64,000 nt of DNA from Priestia megaterium. Its GTDB lineage: Bacteria; Bacillota; Bacilli; Bacillales; Bacillaceae_H. Position 1 is the first letter of the stretch; each line of letters opens with the position of its first letter. This document shows positions 45,258 through 53,734 of the stretch, piece by piece. Below the pieces are notes generated by a model. The model saw only the letters and a list, made by a program, of their open reading frames with translations, made no database searches and was not told the DNA's origin. The stretch is taken from NCBI GenBank assembly GCA_008180335.1, contig VTEF01000006.1, positions 253 through 64,252 on the forward strand. The letters run 5' to 3'. The position numbers and the translations under genes were made by a program.

Positions 45258-45409
45258 ACTTTGTACCGGAAAGGGGATTTTTACTAAATACTGCGATGTC
45301 CAAGTATAAAAGGTTTACTTTTATACAGGTGCTACATGAAGGGATATATGCATAATGGCAGGTCATTAACAAGGCTTTAAAGCGAAATAAGAAGGAAGGG
45401 AATCGTTAT

Positions 45410-45751
45410 ATGAACATGAGCTGGATAAAAGTAGTTATCGCTGCTTTTTTTGAAGTATTCTGGGTAATTGGATTAAAGCATGCAGATGATCCGTTAAGTT
45501 GGATTGGGACGATTATTTCGATTGGTATCAGTTTTTATCTAATGATCATGACCGGAAAAGAATTGCCGGTCGGGACCGTTTACGCTGTTTTTGTAGGGTT
45601 AGGTACAGCGGGGACAGTGTTAGCAGAGATGGTGCTTTTTGATGTTCCGTTTAACGCTGTAAAAATTGTCCTTATTTTAATTTTATTAATAGGAGTAATT
45701 GGATTAAAGCTGGTGACAAAAGAGAGTAAATCAAAAGGAGTGGATTCCTAA
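45410..45751 (+). CDS. ykkC: SMR exporter subunit YkkC (guanidinium efflux)
   Basis: 113-residue small multidrug resistance protein with four membrane helices. The conserved Glu in helix 1 ([15 protein letters not shown]) and the [15 protein letters not shown] block in helix 3 are present. Controlled by the guanidine-I riboswitch, so with YkkD it is inferred to form a heteromeric guanidinium/H+ exporter (Gdx type). AAGGAAGGG precedes the ATG at 45410. Its stop overlaps the next start by one base (TAATG). Confidence 0.93.
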   Translation: MNMSWIKVVIAAFFEVFWVIGLKHADDPLSWIGTIISIGISFYLMIMTGKELPVGTVYAVFVGLGTAGTVLAEMVLFDVPFNAVKIVLILILLIGVIGLKLVTKESKSKGVDS

Positions 45752-46065
45752 TGGCATGGTTTTTCCTAGTTTTAGCAGGAATCTTTGAAATGATTGGTGT
45801 TTTGATGATTAATCAGTGGCATAAAGACTATAAATGGACATCATTCTTTTTTCTATTGATTGGTTTTGGCGCAAGTTTTCTTTGTTTAGCTGTTGCGATG
45901 AAAACATTACCGATGGGAACAGCGTATGCAATATGGACAGGGATAGGCGCATCCGGTGGAGCTATTTTAAGCATGGTGTTGTATGGAGAACCTAGAAATT
46001 TATCTCGCATTTTATTTATTGCGATGATTCTAGGAGCAGCTATTGGTTTGAAATTAATTTCATAG
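45751..46065 (+). CDS. ykkD: SMR exporter subunit YkkD (guanidinium efflux)
   Basis: 104 residues, four helices, Glu in helix 1 (LAGIFEMIGVLMIN) and GTAYAIWTGIGASGG in helix 3. Paired and translationally coupled to YkkC; in B. subtilis the two must be expressed together. AAAGGAG lies 12 bases upstream, inside ykkC. Confidence 0.93.
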   Translation: MAWFFLVLAGIFEMIGVLMINQWHKDYKWTSFFFLLIGFGASFLCLAVAMKTLPMGTAYAIWTGIGASGGAILSMVLYGEPRNLSRILFIAMILGAAIGLKLIS

Positions 46066-46162
46066 CTAAACCTTTATAAAAATGGGACAGACTGCGGATA
46101 ACCGAAAAGAAGGACGGTTTCTAGCTAGAAGAGCTGTTCATTTTTTACCTTCATTCTGAACA

Positions 46163-46171
46163 TGCTATACT
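46163..46171 (+). promoter_or_regulatory. Extended -10 promoter of the PfpI gene
   Basis: TGCTATACT combines an extended TG with a good -10, 18 bases upstream of the start codon; the -35 is poor. Confidence 0.5.
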
Positions 46172-46189
46172 GAACTTGGAGGTGTTATT

Positions 46190-46711
46190 ATGCGTTTAGA
46201 GAATAAAAAAGTCATTGCATTAGTTAGTGCAGATTTTGAAGATCTAGAACTTTGGTATCCAATCATGCGACTTCGTGAGGAAGGAGCTCAAGTGCACTTG
46301 GTTGGAGAAAAAGCAAATGAAACGTATATTGGCAAATATGGTGTCCCTGCTGTATCAGATTATGCATTTTCAGAGATTAATCCCGCTCATTATGATGCCA
46401 TTTTAGTACCAGGCGGATGGGCGCCAGACAAGTTGCGCCGTTATCCTGAAGTTATTGAGATGGTTCGTCATATGGATGAACAGAAAAAAACAATTGGACA
46501 AATTTGTCATGCAGGATGGGTGCTTATTTCAGCGAAGATCTTAGACGGCCGCAATGTTACAAGTACGCCAGGCATTAAAGATGACATGGAAAATGTAGGT
46601 GCAATTTGGCATGATGAGCCTGTAGTCGTAGACGGCCACATTGTATCAAGCCGCCGCCCGCCGGATTTGCCGCCATATGCAAAAGCATTTGCTGATATTT
46701 TAGCAGAGTAA
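46190..46711 (+). CDS. DJ-1/PfpI family protein (YhbO/YraA type)
   Basis: 173-residue PfpI-like member of the class I glutamine amidotransferase fold. The nucleophile elbow IGQICHAGW places Cys106 beside His107, and Glu17 or Glu20 (DFEDLEL) supports it. The N-terminus reads KKVIALVSADFEDLELWYP, and a typical PGGWAPDKLRRYP is present. Members have been reported as general-stress proteins with protease or deglycase activity; the true substrate is disputed. GGAGGTG precedes the ATG. Confidence 0.9.
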   Translation: MRLENKKVIALVSADFEDLELWYPIMRLREEGAQVHLVGEKANETYIGKYGVPAVSDYAFSEINPAHYDAILVPGGWAPDKLRRYPEVIEMVRHMDEQKKTIGQICHAGWVLISAKILDGRNVTSTPGIKDDMENVGAIWHDEPVVVDGHIVSSRRPPDLPPYAKAFADILAE

Positions 46712-46718
46712 TAAAATT

Positions 46719-46763
46719 ACGAGTAATGTATATCCAAATAAGGGTATATGTTGCTCGTTTTTT
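46719..46763 (+). terminator. Terminator after the PfpI gene
   Basis: ACGAGTAATGTATATCC and GGTATATGTTGCTCGT pair imperfectly, then T7. Confidence 0.85.
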
Positions 46764-46948
46764 TATAGTAAAAGAGAGGTTCAATCTGGATTTTTGTGGG
46801 TAAACAACACTATTTTATAAAAATAATACTTTACTAATTGTTAGGGTCGAAAAACCAATAATTCTATGAATGCTTACAATTATTGTAGATTGTAAAGTAG
46901 CGAATCGTATATTGTTAAAGTAACAGATGATTAGAAGCATAAAATGGA

Positions 46949-46979
46949 AAAAGCGAGCAAGGAATTCCTGCTCGCTTTT
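46949..46979. terminator. Symmetrical terminator in a gene-poor gap
   Basis: AAAAGCGAGCAAGG and CCTGCTCGCTTTT pair around GAATT-type sequence, with T-rich ends on both strands. No plus-strand gene feeds it; on the minus strand it would end a transcript of the structured element at 47034-47215. Confidence 0.75.
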
Positions 46980-47033
46980 GTTACATTCATATAAGTAACT
47001 TGCTCAGTTGCAAGTGTAAAAACAATTAATTAG

Positions 47034-47215
47034 TTATTTAAATCCATGATCATTGCTTGTGCTGCATTCTTTTGTTGTAGAAGCATAATTAAGATCAAAG
47101 AATTTACCCATTGCCGCGGTGCTTTGTCCCACACGATCGTTAACCTAAACGACGCAAGCCCTGCCTCTCTTGCATCCTTACGGCTCCGAAGCCGATCCAG
47201 TGTGAATAAGTTGTT
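47034..47215 (-). other. GC-rich structured element, candidate noncoding RNA or repeat
   Basis: In a 690-base gene-free gap, this stretch stands out by its GC content. Adjacent hairpins occur at 47181-47194 (CGGCT/AGCCG, loop of four), 47152-47158 with 47169-47175, and 47137-47141 with 47148-47152 (TCGTT/AACGA). A G-U pair in the second stem works only in minus-strand RNA. A 25-codon minus-strand frame (47034-47111, MGKFFDLNYASTTKE...) has no ribosome site, and a second frame overlaps it. A symmetrical terminator lies downstream on the minus strand. Confidence 0.4.
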
Positions 47216-47454
47216 TTAAAAAACATGTGTAGAATGCCAGTATTTTTACCCTGCATTTTACAATACATCCTTTCAAGTTACTTCTTTTTGAAGTGAGATA
47301 TATAATTTTACTCTTTTTTATTTTGGAAGTCAAGTAATCATTTTTTAATAATCGTTTTCAAACGGACTGTTTTTCAGATTTGTAAGAGAAATCTTTTTTA
47401 TGTTGTTTCTTTTTTTGGTACGATGGAAAGGAAGGGAAGAAGAGGGGGATTGGG

Positions 47455-47943
47455 ATGAATAAGAATGAACAGTTTCGAAAAGAAGTGTTAGCAAGTGTCC
47501 AGTCATTGTCATATGAGCAGTTAAATAAGAATGTAGCAGATGACAAATGGAGCGTGATGCAAGTATTAGAGCATCTCTATTTAATGGAACGATTCATTGT
47601 TAAGGTTATGGCAGACCAGTTACAAAATGGCGAGAACTGTCCAGTTGATGAAAAACCGTTTCATTTAGCGGTTGATCGCTCACGCAAAGTACCGGCTCCT
47701 CCTCAGGTGAGCCCGTCACATGAAAAACAAAGTCTTGAACAAATAACAAAAAAGCTAAAACAATCGAGAGAAGCATTAAATCAAGTAAATGAAAGGGTGA
47801 GTGAGGAGGAATTAAGACAAAAATCTTTCCCGCATCCTGTATTAGGTTTAATGGATTTAAAACAGTGGATTGAATTCATCGGTTATCATGAAAAGAGACA
47901 TTTAGCGCAAATTGAGGAAATAAAGAACGAAATTCATGCTTAA
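47455..47943 (+). CDS. DinB-family protein
   Basis: 162 residues of the DinB/YfiT four-helix metal-binding superfamily. The metal-type histidines are in VLEHLYLMER and in GYHEKRHLAQIEEI near the C-terminus. Family members include bacillithiol-dependent transferases; which reaction applies here cannot be said. AGAGGGGG precedes the ATG. Confidence 0.87.
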   Translation: MNKNEQFRKEVLASVQSLSYEQLNKNVADDKWSVMQVLEHLYLMERFIVKVMADQLQNGENCPVDEKPFHLAVDRSRKVPAPPQVSPSHEKQSLEQITKKLKQSREALNQVNERVSEEELRQKSFPHPVLGLMDLKQWIEFIGYHEKRHLAQIEEIKNEIHA

Positions 47944-47972
47944 AAAGCAGGCTGCCAGTGCCTGCTTTTTTT
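47942..47972. terminator. Bidirectional terminator between dinB-like and lipase genes
   Basis: AAAAAGCAGGC and GCCTGCTTTTT pair around TGCCAGT, with T and A runs on either side; it overlaps the ends of both convergent genes. Confidence 0.92.
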
Positions 47973-48720
47973 ATTTTAGAGAAATAATTGGATAATCAGA
48001 CATTGTCCAAACACCAACACTATATGTTTTGGGACTATGATTTTCTGTCGTCGAACCAGTTTGAATCGTGAAGAGCAGTTTTAATGGGTCGTCTTCATAG
48101 TAAAGCATTTGTTCATTATATGGATTATATAGACGTTTAGGAGGAAGCTTTGGGACAAGGTCAGTGGTATTAATAAATGAGCGGCTATTAGAGACTGTCT
48201 GAGTGTATGTTTGAACAAATTGTTGATCTCCGACTCGCGGAGATGCAAAGTTATACATCGTGATATGCGGAAAAGATGTGTTGGTTGCTACATCTAATGC
48301 ATGTAAAATCGCGAGAGCTGCACCTAGACTGTGTCCTGTGATGTAAAGCGGCTTAGCAGGTAGGGTTGAATAGGTGGTGAAAATCTCTTCTCGGCATGAT
48401 TCATAAATTGATAAGAAGCCTTCGTGAACGCGTCCAGCATTTTCAGTGTAAGGGTACGATCGTTGATGAATACGAGCATCCGCTATCCAATCCGCTTCTG
48501 ATTGAGTACCACGAAAGGCAATGACAATCGCATCATCTGATTCCAAAATAAAACCGAACCACTCCTTCCGTACAATCGCGGAAGCTTGGATGGATTGAAC
48601 AAATTGATAGCCGGGGGGGATATCAAAAATTCCATTTTGTTTGTATTGCTTATATGCAAGCACGCACATATAAAGCAAATCAAGAGCAAGAGGTCGATAA
48701 AATAAAGGTTCTAGCTTCAT
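47971..48720 (-). CDS. Class 3 lipase-like alpha/beta hydrolase
   Basis: 249 residues. The nucleophile Ser131 lies in ITGHSLGAAL, and Asp187 (INTTDLVPKLPP) and His228 (TTENHSPKTY) complete a plausible triad. IAFRGTQSEADWIAD is the oxyanion-side block typical of fungal-type class 3 lipases. There is no signal peptide, so it is probably cytoplasmic. ATG at 48720 is chosen because GTAGG lies six bases upstream; longer in-frame starts would place the ribosome site inside the gene. Confidence 0.88.
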   Translation of the reverse strand: MKLEPLFYRPLALDLLYMCVLAYKQYKQNGIFDIPPGYQFVQSIQASAIVRKEWFGFILESDDAIVIAFRGTQSEADWIADARIHQRSYPYTENAGRVHEGFLSIYESCREEIFTTYSTLPAKPLYITGHSLGAALAILHALDVATNTSFPHITMYNFASPRVGDQQFVQTYTQTVSNSRSFINTTDLVPKLPPKRLYNPYNEQMLYYEDDPLKLLFTIQTGSTTENHSPKTYSVGVWTMSDYPIISLK

Positions 48721-48947
48721 GGTCATCCTACTTTCTATAAGGAAAGTCCTGCTAGGTGTAACGTATGACAACAAAACAGAAAAGTGCATGTCTTTTACGG
48801 ACTTTAAGAATCAGAAAACCGTTTTAATTAACAATAAAGTAATTTCATGTAGAGTGAAGCCGAACTTTTTCTTATAAATAATAGTTATAATATCTATAAA
48901 AAATCATTATTTTTGTTTAAAATAACTAAAATATAAATAAATAACTA

Positions 48948-48979
48948 AAGTTATATTGTTAAAATAAACAATATAACTT
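48948..48979. repeat. 13-bp inverted repeat upstream of the sodium-alanine symporter gene
   Basis: AAGTTATATTGTT and AACAATATAACTT flank a six-base spacer in a very AT-rich leader, 46 bases before the start. It could be an operator or a leader hairpin; it lacks a T tract on the plus strand. Confidence 0.5.
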
Positions 48980-49024
48980 ATAATTTTAAAAAAACAAAAA
49001 AGTTAACAATGAGGGGGAATTTAG

Positions 49025-50479
49025 TTGGAGCAATTTGTAACGAGTTTGAATAATGTGCTTTGGAGTACGCCTGTTATTTACAGTTGTTTAGCAATTGGAC
49101 TTTTATTTTCGATTTTGACTCGTTTTTTACAAGTTCGACACTTTAAAGAAATGATCAAGCTGATGTTCAAAGGAAAGAGTTCAGAAGCAGGTGTTTCTTC
49201 CTTCCAAGCTCTGTCTCTTGCATTATCAGGTCGTGTAGGAACAGGTAATATTGCGGGTGTGGCAACGGCTATTGCATTTGGAGGACCGGGAGCTGTTTTC
49301 TGGATGTGGGCTGTGGCATTTATCGGTGCATCAAGTGCATTTATCGAATCAACATTAGCCCAAATCTACAAAGTGAAGCAAGGTGGCCAGTATCGAGGAG
49401 GCCCTGCTTATTATATTGAAAAAGGAACTGGTATGAAATGGTATGGTGTACTATTTGCCATTGCTGCTTTAGTTGCCATGAGTATTCTTATGCCGGGAGT
49501 ACAGTCTAACTCAATTGCTTTAGGGTTGGATAATGCATTTGGAATTAATCCAACGGTTACAGCAATTGGATTAGTTATTATTTTAGCGAGTATTATTTTT
49601 GGCGGTGTAAAACGGATTGCCAATGTAGCTCAAATTGTTGTGCCGTTTATGGCGTTAGGATATATTTTATTATCTCTTGTAATTATTGCGGTAAATATCA
49701 CAGAATTGCCAGGCGTCATTGCATTAATTTTTAAAAGCGCATTTGCATTAGAATCTGCATTTGGTGGAATTGTTGGTTTGGCGGTATCATGGGGAGTAAA
49801 ACGTGGGATTTATTCAAATGAAGCAGGACAAGGTACGGGCCCGCACGCAGCAGCTGCAGCTGAAGTGTCTCACCCGGTAAAGCAAGGCCTTGTTCAAGCA
49901 TTTTCTGTGTACATTGACACATTATTTGTATGTTCAGCTACAGCATTTATGATTTTATTTACAGGTATGTATAATACGAAAGCTCCAGATGGATCATATA
50001 TTATCTCGAACTTGCCGGGAGTAGAGCCAGGTCCAGGCTACACACAAGCTGCGATTGAAACAGTAATTCCTGGTTTTGGAGCAGGGTTTGTCGCGATTGC
50101 TTTATTCTTCTTCGCATTTACAACGATTATGGCATATTACTACATTGCTGAAACAAATATTGCTTACTTAACTCGTGGAAAAAATAGCAAATGGCCTATG
50201 TTTGCTTTAAAACTTGTTATATTAGGTGCAACATTCTATGGATGTGTAAAAACAGCAGCACTTGCATGGGCATTAGGGGATGCTGGACTAGGAATTATGG
50301 TATGGTTAAATTTAATTGCCATCTTAATCTTGGCAAAACCGGCATTAATCGCTTTAAAAGATTATGAAGCTCAGAAAAAGCAAGGACTAGATCCAGTATT
50401 TAATCCTATAAAGTTAGGAATTAAAAATGCTGAATATTGGGAAAAAGAATATCCAAAAGATGAAAATCAAGTTTCATAA
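49025..50479 (+). CDS. Sodium:alanine symporter family amino acid carrier (AgcS)
   Basis: 484-residue membrane protein with about 11 helices. The AGCS signature is complete: SGRVGTGNIAGVATAIAFGGPGAVFWMW. GGPAYYIEKG, KRGIYSNEAGQGTGPHAAAAAE and FFFAFTTIMAYYYIAE also match. Transports alanine, glycine or glutamine with Na+; relatives in B. subtilis include AlsT. It starts at TTG 49025 with GAGGGGG seven bases upstream. Expressed alone, followed by a strong terminator. Confidence 0.93.
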   Translation: MEQFVTSLNNVLWSTPVIYSCLAIGLLFSILTRFLQVRHFKEMIKLMFKGKSSEAGVSSFQALSLALSGRVGTGNIAGVATAIAFGGPGAVFWMWAVAFIGASSAFIESTLAQIYKVKQGGQYRGGPAYYIEKGTGMKWYGVLFAIAALVAMSILMPGVQSNSIALGLDNAFGINPTVTAIGLVIILASIIFGGVKRIANVAQIVVPFMALGYILLSLVIIAVNITELPGVIALIFKSAFALESAFGGIVGLAVSWGVKRGIYSNEAGQGTGPHAAAAAEVSHPVKQGLVQAFSVYIDTLFVCSATAFMILFTGMYNTKAPDGSYIISNLPGVEPGPGYTQAAIETVIPGFGAGFVAIALFFFAFTTIMAYYYIAETNIAYLTRGKNSKWPMFALKLVILGATFYGCVKTAALAWALGDAGLGIMVWLNLIAILILAKPALIALKDYEAQKKQGLDPVFNPIKLGIKNAEYWEKEYPKDENQVS

Positions 50480-50484
50480 TATCC

Positions 50485-50522
50485 AAAAAAGCCCGTCACT
50501 TTTTCAATAGTGACGGGCTTTT
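50485..50522 (+). terminator. Terminator after the alanine symporter gene
   Basis: AAAAGCCCGTCACT and AGTGACGGGCTTTT form a 14-bp stem with an eight-base loop and T-rich 3' end. Confidence 0.93.
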
Positions 50523-50642
50523 AATTGATTCTAACTTCTTTTACTTTGTGTTTTATTTTCAGAATAATCAGTCGTTTATTGCTGGTAGCCAATGTATAAT
50601 GGAAGAAAGCGAGCGTTTTCATATAAAGGGGAGAGTGGAAAC

Positions 50643-51845
50643 ATGAAAGAAAAAATTATTGCAGTTGTGGAAGAATTAAAACCTCGATTCGATGAAATTA
50701 GTCACTATATTGGTCATAACCCTGAGCTTGGTCATGAAGAAGTAAAAGCTTGTACAGTATTGACGACGGAATTAAAAAAACATGGATTTGCAGTTGAAAC
50801 CGGAACATGTCAGTTACCGACAGCATTTACAGCTGTATTTGATAGCAGAAAGCCAGGTCCATCAATTGGATTTATGGCTGAATACGATGCATTACCTGAA
50901 CTGGGCCATGCGTGCGGCCATAACTTAATTGGAACGATGTCAATCGCCGCAGGTATTGGGTTAAGTAAAGTACTAAAAGAAATAGGCGGGAAGGTATTCG
51001 TTTATGGAACACCCGCTGAAGAAACACGCGGAGGAAAAGTCACGATGGCAAAAGCAGGTGTCTTTGATCATTTAGATGCTGCGATGATGGTTCATCCGTA
51101 TTACTGTCATCAAAAAAGTGGCCGTTCATTGGCCATGGATGCTATTCAATTTGAGTTCTATGGAAAATCCGCTCATGCTGCAGCAGCTCCTCATGAAGGA
51201 ATTAATGCCTTAGATGGGGTCCTGCAAACTTTTAATAATATTAATGCACTGCGCCAGTATGTAAAGCCTGACGTGCGTATTCATGGTATTATACCCGAAG
51301 GCGGAAAAGCAGCAAATGTTGTACCTGACTACGCAGTAGCACAGTTTTATGTACGAGCTTCTACTAGACAATACGTGAATGAAGTCACTGAAAAAGTAAA
51401 AGCATGTGCACAAGGGGCTGCTTTATCCACAGGTACACGTCTTGAGATGTCCAATTACGAATTTTCATACGATGATATGGTGACTAATCACACGTTATCC
51501 ACTATTTACACAGATAATCTAGTGTCTCTTGGCATTAAAGAAGAAGACATTTTTGAAGATGCTGGAGACCATGGATCGTTAGATATGGGAAATGTGAGTC
51601 ACGTAGTCGCATCGATTCATCCCTATATTAAGATTTGCAATGAATATTTTGTTTGTCATACACATGAATTCAAAGAAGCAGCATTAAGTTCACAAGGACA
51701 AGAAGCGCTTATCTTAGGAGCGAAAACAATGGCATTAACAGGATATGATTTACTTACGAATGCATCATTGCTTGAGAAGGTCAAAGCTGAATTTAACGAA
51801 AGAATTGTTTTAGAAAATAACAAAACGGGTATGCATGATAAATAA
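50643..51845 (+). CDS. M20-family metal-dependent amidohydrolase
   Basis: 400 residues of the M20D group (aminobenzoyl-glutamate hydrolase/PM20D2-like). Metal-site blocks are GFMAEYDALPELGHACGHN and YGTPAEETRGGK, with the dimerisation domain from YGKSAHAAAAPHEGINALD and the late EDAGDHGSLDMGNVSHVV. Likely cleaves an N-acyl or dipeptide amide; the substrate is not predictable. ATG 50643 has GGGGAGAG upstream. A perfect TATAAT at 50595-50600 suggests the promoter. The broken corA follows 29 bases later. Confidence 0.9.
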   Translation: MKEKIIAVVEELKPRFDEISHYIGHNPELGHEEVKACTVLTTELKKHGFAVETGTCQLPTAFTAVFDSRKPGPSIGFMAEYDALPELGHACGHNLIGTMSIAAGIGLSKVLKEIGGKVFVYGTPAEETRGGKVTMAKAGVFDHLDAAMMVHPYYCHQKSGRSLAMDAIQFEFYGKSAHAAAAPHEGINALDGVLQTFNNINALRQYVKPDVRIHGIIPEGGKAANVVPDYAVAQFYVRASTRQYVNEVTEKVKACAQGAALSTGTRLEMSNYEFSYDDMVTNHTLSTIYTDNLVSLGIKEEDIFEDAGDHGSLDMGNVSHVVASIHPYIKICNEYFVCHTHEFKEAALSSQGQEALILGAKTMALTGYDLLTNASLLEKVKAEFNERIVLENNKTGMHDK

Positions 51846-51874
51846 ATGGACGAGCGCAAAATTGAGGTTATTTT

Positions 51875-52734
51875 ATGATTAAAATTTTAGCAAAAACAAA
51901 AGATGGAATTTTAACGAGGCTAACGGTAAAGGAATTACATTCACATCCTTCAATCGATTGGTACTGTATTGATTTTTATAATCCCACAAATGAAGAAAAG
52001 CAGGCGCTTATTAACGAATTTAACTTTCACCCTTTAGCTGTAGAAGATTGCTTAAACCAAGGACAACGAGCAAAATTTGAAATATATGATGGTCATTATT
52101 TTTTAGTTTATTATGCGTTACAAGAAGAGGAACGAGAAAGCTTAGAGGTATCAGCATTTATTGGCGCAAACTTCCTAGCGACTTATCATTTAGACAAATT
52201 AAACAGTATGGAAAAAGTATTAAAGCTTGTAGAAAGAGATCCGATTGTGATTGAAGATAATCCGTGGGAAATTGTATATGAACTGCTTCGAAATCTTTAT
52301 GATATTCGCAGTGATTTATCTAGAATGAGGCGTATTTTACATCCTATGAGAGATTTGCTTTACCGGATTATGTCTACAAATACGTTAAAAGAGAAAGAAC
52401 AAATTTGATACTTTAACGACATTTATGATCGTTTATTAAATATGATTGAGATTATGAATGCAAGTCGTGATTTATCATTCGGGAAAGTTTCATGTCGATT
52501 AATTCAGAGCGGATGAATTCCATTATGTTGATGCTCACTTTAATGTCTGCTATCTTTTTACCTTTAACATTTATTGCGGGTTTATATGGAATGAATTTTG
52601 CCTACATGCCAGAGTTAACGGGCAAATATAATTATTTTATTGTCCTAGGGTTGATGGGTGCACTTGTTGGGGTTATGGTATTTGCCTTTTATAAAATGGG
52701 ATGGTTCAAATATCGAAAAGGTCCCAAATTATAA
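51875..52734 (+). pseudogene. corA: Broken CorA-family magnesium transporter
   Basis: The first frame gives 177 residues of a CorA N-terminal domain up to EKEQI and then TGA at 52406-52408. Past it, the same frame continues the family sequence YFNDIYDRLLNMIEIMNASR and DLS. Near 52476 the match shifts frame and resumes as SINSERMNSIMLMLTLMSA, then FIAGLYGMNFAYMPE with the GMN signature, two membrane helices and a basic tail. So there are two lesions: an Arg codon turned to TGA (CGA to TGA fits), and a deletion of probably 7 bases. Intact relatives carry Mg2+ or Co2+. Confidence 0.9.
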
Positions 52735-52790
52735 TTCGTTTCTAAAAATGTAAAATAGCCAATTACATAAAATGAACATAGTTGATAAAG

Positions 52791-52824
52791 AAAAGATCTT
52801 ATCCACATGTGGATAAGATCTTTT
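52791..52824. terminator. Perfect 34-base palindrome: terminator and paired DnaA-box sequences
   Basis: The centre is TTATCCACA (52799-52807) joined directly to its complement TGTGGATAA (52808-52816), each an exact consensus DnaA box. AAAAGATC and GATCTTTT flank it. It can act as a bidirectional terminator for the corA remnant, as the loop forms from the central bases and T runs follow. Confidence 0.65.
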
Positions 52825-53241
52825 TGGTCGTTCGATTAATAAGAATTGTAGCAAACATAACAGCAGAAAAGTACAATGTTCACCTTGGTTTGTGAAGGAA
52901 TTAGTATAGTTAACAGGAAATAGTATACGAATGAACACATTTACTTCTATTAAACAAAGCTAGATGATGACTAATGAGCTTGAAGATGATGGACTGTCAG
53001 CCTCGATGACTTCGGACAAGAGCGTTTTATAATAAATACTAAAATTTAAGAAGAACGTATACCATGCAGCACAATTGAAGGGTTAATTTCTGTTTATATG
53101 TATAGAAAAAAGAAGCAGGAGGCTAATTTTTATTCATTTGCTTTTGGATTTAGTAAGGGAATAGATTTCTTAATGAAGGATGCACTTTTGAAATGTTATG
53201 GCTGATAGTAATAGATGAATCCAATTAAATGAGGTGATTTC
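52825..53241. other. Intergenic stretch in the decayed patch
   Basis: No gene is supported. A 22-codon frame from 52964 (ATGATGACT...) is bounded by a stop just upstream and has no ribosome site. The sequence may be debris of lost genes between the two pseudogenes. The ribosome site GAGGTGA at 53231-53237 serves the next, broken gene. Confidence 0.4.
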
Positions 53242-53646
53242 TTGGTTGAAGTTGAATGTGTGGAGCGGTTAACAAGAGCATTGTTGCTAGGTAATCAAGA
53301 AGAAGCTTGGTCGATCATTTTAGAACAAAAGAAGAGAGAAAAAGATACCTTTACAATCTTTCAAGAGTTAATTGTAAAAAATGAGCAACGTTTATTGGGA
53401 AAAGTAGACGAGTAAACCGTAGATAAGATTGTCATTAACTTTCATGCAATCGGTGAAATAAATGAAAAAGGTGTATGGGCGTTAGAACAACTTATTTGGG
53501 GATTTAAACTAATGGGAACAAAAATTTATATGACAGGTTTGACACCAGAACATAGCCGGAAATTACATATCTATAACTTTAATGTGGATGTAGAGTACAT
53601 TAGTAATCTAACTGGAGCCATCCAACAATTTTTCACTACTGCATGA
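53242..53646 (+). pseudogene. Broken STAS-domain regulator (RsbR/B12-type)
   Basis: From TTG 53242, with GAGGTGA five bases upstream, 57 residues (VERLTRALLLGNQEEAW...) resemble the helical N-terminal segment of cobalamin-binding or RsbR-type regulators. TAA at 53413-53415 stops it. The same frame then reads 76 residues (TVDKIVINFHAIGEINEKGV...) resembling the second half of a STAS domain, to TGA 53644. The middle of a normal protein is missing. This fits an internal deletion plus a stop; the family assignment is by recalled pattern. Confidence 0.6.
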
Positions 53647-53734
53647 AAAAAGTAGGTGTTTTTTTTAGAGCAAACGTTTAACATAAAGAAGATGGAGTAA
53701 TTCGTCAATACTAACAATAGGTGAGTAAAATTTG

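Noticed and set aside
47034-47111. 25-residue peptide gene on the minus strand
   Set aside because: No ribosome site, and it lies at the edge of a structured element; kept only as part of that element.
52964-53032. A 22-codon frame in the decayed patch
   Set aside because: A stop lies directly upstream, there is no ribosome site, and it matches nothing I know.
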